Source of the DNA: Pseudofabraea citricarpa
Taxonomy: Eukaryota; Ascomycota; Leotiomycetes; Helotiales; Dermateaceae
Direction: 5' to 3'
Length of the DNA: 64,000 nt
Assembly: GCA_029641185.1 (NCBI GenBank)
Contig: JAPWGK010000021.1
Coordinates: 310,001 to 374,000 of the forward strand
The translations under genes were made by a program, and so were the position numbers. Positions 59,483-64,000 of the stretch are shown here, one piece after another. The notes below the pieces were generated by a model. The model was given only the letters and a program-made list of their open reading frames with translations. It searched no databases and was not told where the DNA came from. Numbering within the stretch: the stretch's first letter is position 1; every line of letters begins with the position of its first letter.

Positions 59483-61269
59483 TTACTGGCTGCTGCCAAC
59501 AGGTCTTGCGATTCCACTCAGGTTTACAACACCACCTGTCGGGGCTTTGATTTCAGTCTGCACCCATCCTGGGATCTCGACATCCTTGCCGTCTCTCGTC
59601 GCCTTTGCCTTGAGGACTTCCCATACAGACGGAAACCCTGCTTTTATGGCCCCGCCCCTTTGTTTTTTGCCTAGGATTGCAAACTTGCCCTGGCTATGAC
59701 TGATAAAGCCGTGCATCAGCCCTTGTTGCACCAAGCTCGCAATAATTGCTTCGATTTCTTTTGTATCTGGCACATGGTTGCCATAAATGACACCTTCGGG
59801 TGCTGAGAGTTGCTTTCTTCTAGTGACAGGTGCAAGTGTATTCATTATTGTTTTCCTCTGCGTGTTGTTCAGATGGAAAGTCGGAGGCGCTATCGACGCG
59901 ACCTCGTCTTCTTTCTTCCAACCCTCTAGAACCTTCTGGCAGAGCTGTGCTGCCGCAGCCATGCTGGAAAGGTCCATGGTGGGTGCTTTTCGTGGGTTTG
60001 TATCGTCCGATGCTTCGTATGAGAGGAGAAATACTCGCCGAGCAAGTGATCTCCAAACCAATATCTCACATCGATAAATCAAGGGGAGAAGAACGCCTCT
60101 TTTAAAGAACCACTCCTCATTGCCGGATGCATGGCCGAGTGAATTCCTGAAAGCAACCAAGTTACCATCTTCAATTGCTTTTGCGATCGGAAGGAATTTA
60201 TCAAGGATCCCTACGGCTTCTGGGCGTGCCTTCATATCTTCTGATGGGAACCGTCCGAGAATCATGTTACTTGAGACAAGGTGGATGAGGATGAGCCGAC
60301 GTTGTGATATACACTGAGCGTGGCATTGATCGTATGCCTCTTGCAAGCAGCGTTGGGCATGGTAGAAGTGGCCGTTCGAGAACTGAAAGCGGCCAAGGTA
60401 GTATAGGTATGTAACCCTTTGGCTCGCTGGGTAGAGTGATAAAGGAGGCGAGTTTTGTGATATGTTTGTAAAGAGTTGGTTTGCAAGACGTGTCTTGCGG
60501 CACTGAAAAGAAGTCAGTAATGTGCGAGGAGAGGTTTCTGATGATACGTACTTGAAATAGTAATTTCAACACCAAATTCGCGAACGAGTATATTCCGATT
60601 TTCTTCCCCTCTGGTTGTCCGTCCATGCCGATGCCGTTTCGGTTTGATGTCCTTTCCGTCAAGCACATGGTAAAGGCTCTCTGAATCGACTCGGCGGTAC
60701 CTTCAACCAAGCTCTTTCTAGTTTCTCCGCCTTGGTCCATGTTTGTGACCTTCCGAAGTTTTCGAGTAAGATCGGGTCTCTTGTCGAGGGTTATCGCTAG
60801 CTTTGCTAGAGCAGATGATAGTTGGATGGCTGTGGGTAGGACGACAATGCCGTATGTCGCGTTAGACAAAGCAGTAATGCAAGCACTACAAAATATAGAG
60901 TTAGCTCAGTGATGCAGTTGCGTTGCGGGAAGTCACCTACTTGGCCAGTTCGGTCAATTGTGCATGTGTCTGCAAGAGGTCCTCGAAGTTGACATCTCTC
61001 CAAAACTCCAAGTAGGCCTTCATGAAGCTCAAGAAGCCAGGCCATACATCTCCATCGTCGTTCTTTGCGTTTCTGTTCTCCGGTAGACGTTTCTCTACCA
61101 GACGTTCCAGGGAATTGCTGTCCTTGTAGGATGCTCGCAGCGCCTCACCGAGCTTGTAGTAATGCTCTGGGAGAGGTGGCTCAACCTGGAGCCAGTCTTG
61201 GAGCTTAGCTGCATCCTTGGATCGGATGAATCCAAGGATTGAGGTGAGGAACTCTTCGATGATTGCCAT
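59483..61269 (-). CDS. csn12: PCI-domain protein, CSN12/Thp1 family (560 aa)
   Basis: A PCI-domain subunit of the CSN12/PCID2/Thp1 type, known from the COP9 signalosome-associated or mRNA-export (TREX-2) complexes. Minus-strand exons 61269..60941, 60885..60552 and 60502..59483 give 560 residues. The start is MAIIEEFLTSILGFIRSKD; an upstream open frame to 61422 is not conserved in style. The middle has IYSFANLVLKLLFQ joined to CRKTRLANQLFTNI, RVTYLYYLGRFQFSNGHFYH and AQRCLQEAYDQCH, the helical repeat typical of the family. The C-terminal winged-helix part shows EAIIASLVQQGLMHGFISHS. The protein is longer than yeast Csn12 and Thp1 (about 420-460), with extra sequence near residues 420-440 and at the end. 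I favour CSN12; Thp1 cannot be excluded. Confidence 0.85.
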
Positions 61270-63028
61270 TGCGAATGTGAGCGATGAGCGATGAGCGATG
61301 AGCGACCACGTGGGGGGACTCAGTGTCTCAATCAAGCACAGAAGCTGTTTGGATGCAAAGTAGCAAGCTTGTGGTGAAGTTATATAAGAATATTTGAAAT
61401 GCGGGGTATTGTGTGCAGACAATGGGTGGGGTTGTTAATGTGGATTGTATTGTGAATGTGTGTGTTGATGATTGAAAGTAAACAATAGGAAGCTTGCAGA
61501 ATTCTGAAGAAAGCAGCGAGGCTGCTAAGTTGGTGCTAGGGACAAAAAGGTATGGCCAGCCTCGTGGGAGCTATGACGGACCGCCTTATTCTGCCCAGCA
61601 GAATCACGGTACAGGGATAGTACAGCGTGCTTCAAGGCACAACAGCGTACCTGAGGAGGCGGTGTACACAAATGCAATCAGTCAACCAGGATCTCGGGAT
61701 TCGAGTTTTGATCGGGTCAGGAATTAAGTCCACCAAATCCTTCTCGAATAATCATTTCAATATCCAAGTTGATTTCGAGACAAATCATATTCTCTTTAGA
61801 TCTCAAAATAATCCAAAGAATAATAAGCTACAGAGGGTATAAGTATATCTCGTACTAATACTTTGGTATATCAGAGTCAGGTTCAGGTTCAATACATGCA
61901 AACGCATAACAGACTGTGAAGTACAAAATACAGCTAGTATATTTACATATATAGACTATCAAGTTAACACCCTTCATCATTCCAAGCCTCACGGACACTA
62001 ATAACCATGACTTCCAACAGCGCAGTGCCCCATCAATCCACAACATCTAAGTAAAAAGCTCTAAGCATGCCAAACTGCTCGCCTTAGTCTTATCCCCCCC
62101 CCCCTCTTACACGCTCCCTGTCTTAACAACCTCGCCAGAACCATAACCACAACAACAAGCAAACATCCAACATCTACTAGGAAAAATAGAATCACAATAC
62201 TTACCAACACATACCTATACCTAAACACAGCAACACCTCCCACCCTTTCAGCCAACACATCAAACAAGCTCCCTCAAAGACCAAGACCCCCCTCGGCAGC
62301 TGAAAGCAAGCCACAAACCGACCCTCTATACAAGTCCCAGCCACGACGACAAATGCCCCTCTACCGGGATGCCCAAAAACCCGCTCCCAGGACGACGGTG
62401 AGTCCTGCACACGGCAAAAAAGAAAGAAAGAAAGAAAGATAAGGAAAACCGAAACCCGATCCCGATCCCGATCCCGATGGCATTCCAGGGAGAGGAGGGG
62501 GACAAAACAAGAAACAAGACAAGGTAAAAAGATCCGAGGAATGTTAAGCACGAGCAGTACCTGGTTCCTGGAGAGGAGCAAGAGGGAGGACGGGAAACGG
62601 GGAGGAGCCGGCAGAAACGGTCCGGACCTTGCATGGTGCATGGTCGGCCACATGATATCATAGTAGATCTGGGATCGGACAGAGATAGATCTATCTGATC
62701 GGGATCTTGATCTGAATCACAAATCTCAAAGCCTTCGACCTCGCATATCAAAGAGAGCGAGAAGGGCGTCTGATTTGCGAGGTTGTGTATACAACAAGAA
62801 GGTATCATTCATAATCATCTAGTATGCAAATGCAGAAATGCAAAAAAGACAACCAACCACCGCAGCGATAGGTTTCTTCTCCCTTTTTTTCTTTTTCTAC
62901 TTCTCCTCCTGCGAGACCCAAACGTATCAATCCTAAACCATGCATGTTGCATAGAGAGAAAGAAAGAGAGTATAGAACAAAAAAGGAAAAACCCCACCTC
63001 ATCAATAATCCAACAAGAAAGCCCCGTC
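61270..63028. other. Intergenic spacer
   Basis: Promoter side of the PCI-domain gene and 3' flank of the zinc transporter. A GAGCGAT tandem lies at 61279-61303 next to the gene start, and a CCCGAT repeat near 62456-62480. The minus frames at 62201-62808 are low-complexity and were not accepted. Confidence 0.55.
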
Positions 63029-64000
63029 CTAGCTTCCACTAAATCTCGAGGGCGTCCGCGTCACATTCCCACCACACCAACAAGCCGAGTCGCCGAACGG
63101 CTCGACTTGGACCACGACGTCCATCCCGTGGCTGAGGAGGAGACCTCGCGTTCTTGATCGTACATCTTCTAGATCGCTTCCTCTCGTGGCATTGACGTGA
63201 ATGACACCGAGGACTTGCTCCTTGTCGCTTCCTGCATTCTTGTCGCCCATCCAGAAACGAGGAACGGTATATGAAGCTACCCCGCGAAGACCGCTCACCG
63301 CTGCGAGAGTCTCCCGCAATGTGTATTCGGTGTTGTCAGGGACCGTGAGAAGAAGTTTCTTCGCACTACTGCTGACTAGAGGGATAGATGAGAGGAAAAT
63401 CAGGATAGCTATCACGCACGAAGCGAGGGGATCCCAGCCTGACCAGCCAACAAAATGTATAAGAAGTGTTGAGACAATGACTGCTGCACTGCCCATTGTA
63501 TCAGCCAGAACGTGGAGGAAAATACCCCGCATATTCTCATTGTCGTGAGAGTGCGAGTGGGATCCGTGATCGTGAACTGGCTTGGCGTCAGTTAGAAGAG
63601 GGGTAGCATGGTCGTGATCATGGTCGCAATTATTATGGTCGTGGTCATGACTATGAGCCGGCTTCTCATCGTGAGAATGTCCATGCGAGTGGCCGTGGCT
63701 ATGGCCGTGATCGTGTCCGGCGTGGCCGTGGTGACCAAAACATGCCATACCCACCAAATTCACCAACAAACCCAAGGAGCTGACCACGAATAACTCAGTT
63801 AAACGCTTCGTCTCTCTTCCCTCAGCCAGTCTTTCGGTTGCTTCGATCATAATCTCGATACTTATCAACCTGATGAATCTGTTAGTCACGGTTTCGTAAT
63901 GGCGATAGCTTCGCTTACATTAAAAATACCCCATTTCCAAACCCCGACAAACTCTCTATCTTTCCAAACCCATAAGGAAATCTCTGACTCGGGGGCCACT
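63029..64000 (-). CDS. Zinc transporter, cation diffusion facilitator, MSC2/ZnT5-like (C-terminal part)
   Basis: A CDF-family zinc transporter, most like MSC2 (ER/Golgi zinc importer), running off the window at 64000, so the N-terminus is missing. Exons are 64000..63919 (partial) and 63869..63029. The first shows SQRFPYGFGKIESLSGFGNG, the typical start of the CDF domain. The splice joins FL and MLISIEIMIEATERL, using the acceptor at 63870-63871. A His/Asp-rich cytosolic loop follows (GHDHGHSHGHSHGHSHDE and HDHDHNNCDHDHDH), containing about 30 histidines and probably binding zinc. After it come NMRGIFLHVLADTMGSAAV with the His/Asp metal site HVLAD, DPLASCVIAILIF, and a C-terminal cytosolic domain. 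The full-length MSC2-type protein has extra N-terminal helices, presumably outside the window. Confidence 0.93.

Noticed and set aside
62201..62808. Overlapping 150-160 codon minus-strand frames
   Set aside because: Ser/Phe/Leu low-complexity translations of pyrimidine-rich DNA with a CCCGAT repeat; no domain.
1..64000. CRISPR arrays, rRNA, tRNA and intact transposons
   Set aside because: No regular repeat-spacer array, no rRNA stretch, no clear A/B-box tRNA pair, and no transposase with terminal repeats was seen by eye; a tRNA scan would be decisive for small RNAs.

Overview
The window is nuclear DNA from a filamentous ascomycete (Pezizomycotina). The evidence is short GT-AG introns of roughly 50-90 bases, three Zn2Cys6 transcription factors, an ERG6 sterol methyltransferase, fungal-type secreted proteins, and at least one decayed gene whose stops look like C:G to T:A mutation. 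The mix of families would suit a plant-associated or saprotrophic species, but I cannot name the genus. All exon joins were made by eye from splice sites and reading-frame phase, with no alignment.

0-29 kb holds fairly ordinary genes separated by long, microsatellite-rich spacers. They are the 3' part of an MFS transporter; a 1050-residue Zn2Cys6 regulator; erg6; a Ser/Thr-rich GPI-type surface protein; a family 3 pectate lyase; an SDR oxidoreductase divergent from a second Zn2Cys6 regulator; a polytopic membrane protein of unknown function; an FAD monooxygenase interrupted by an in-frame TAA; and a secreted Thr/Ser-rich protein on the minus strand.

29-55 kb is AT-richer and looks accessory. 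It contains a heavily decayed GH18 chitinase; a large single-exon membrane orphan divergent from a third Zn2Cys6 regulator; an alpha/beta-hydrolase; a pyruvate-decarboxylase-type 2-oxoacid decarboxylase; an unrecognised 218-residue protein divergent from a second, intact FAD monooxygenase; an unrecognised 131-residue protein; and an F-box-like protein. Regulator, esterase, decarboxylase and monooxygenase within 14 kb could form a small metabolic cluster. That is a hypothesis from proximity only.

55-64 kb returns to conserved genes: an intracellular lipoxygenase, a PCI-domain protein of the CSN12/Thp1 family, and the C-terminal part of an MSC2-type zinc transporter that runs off the window end.

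No rRNA, tRNA, CRISPR array or intact transposon was recognised. Repeats are microsatellites, two minisatellites, a 111-base imperfect duplication behind erg6, a 54-base direct repeat inside a divergent promoter, and a G-rich hairpin element present twice, 13 kb apart.
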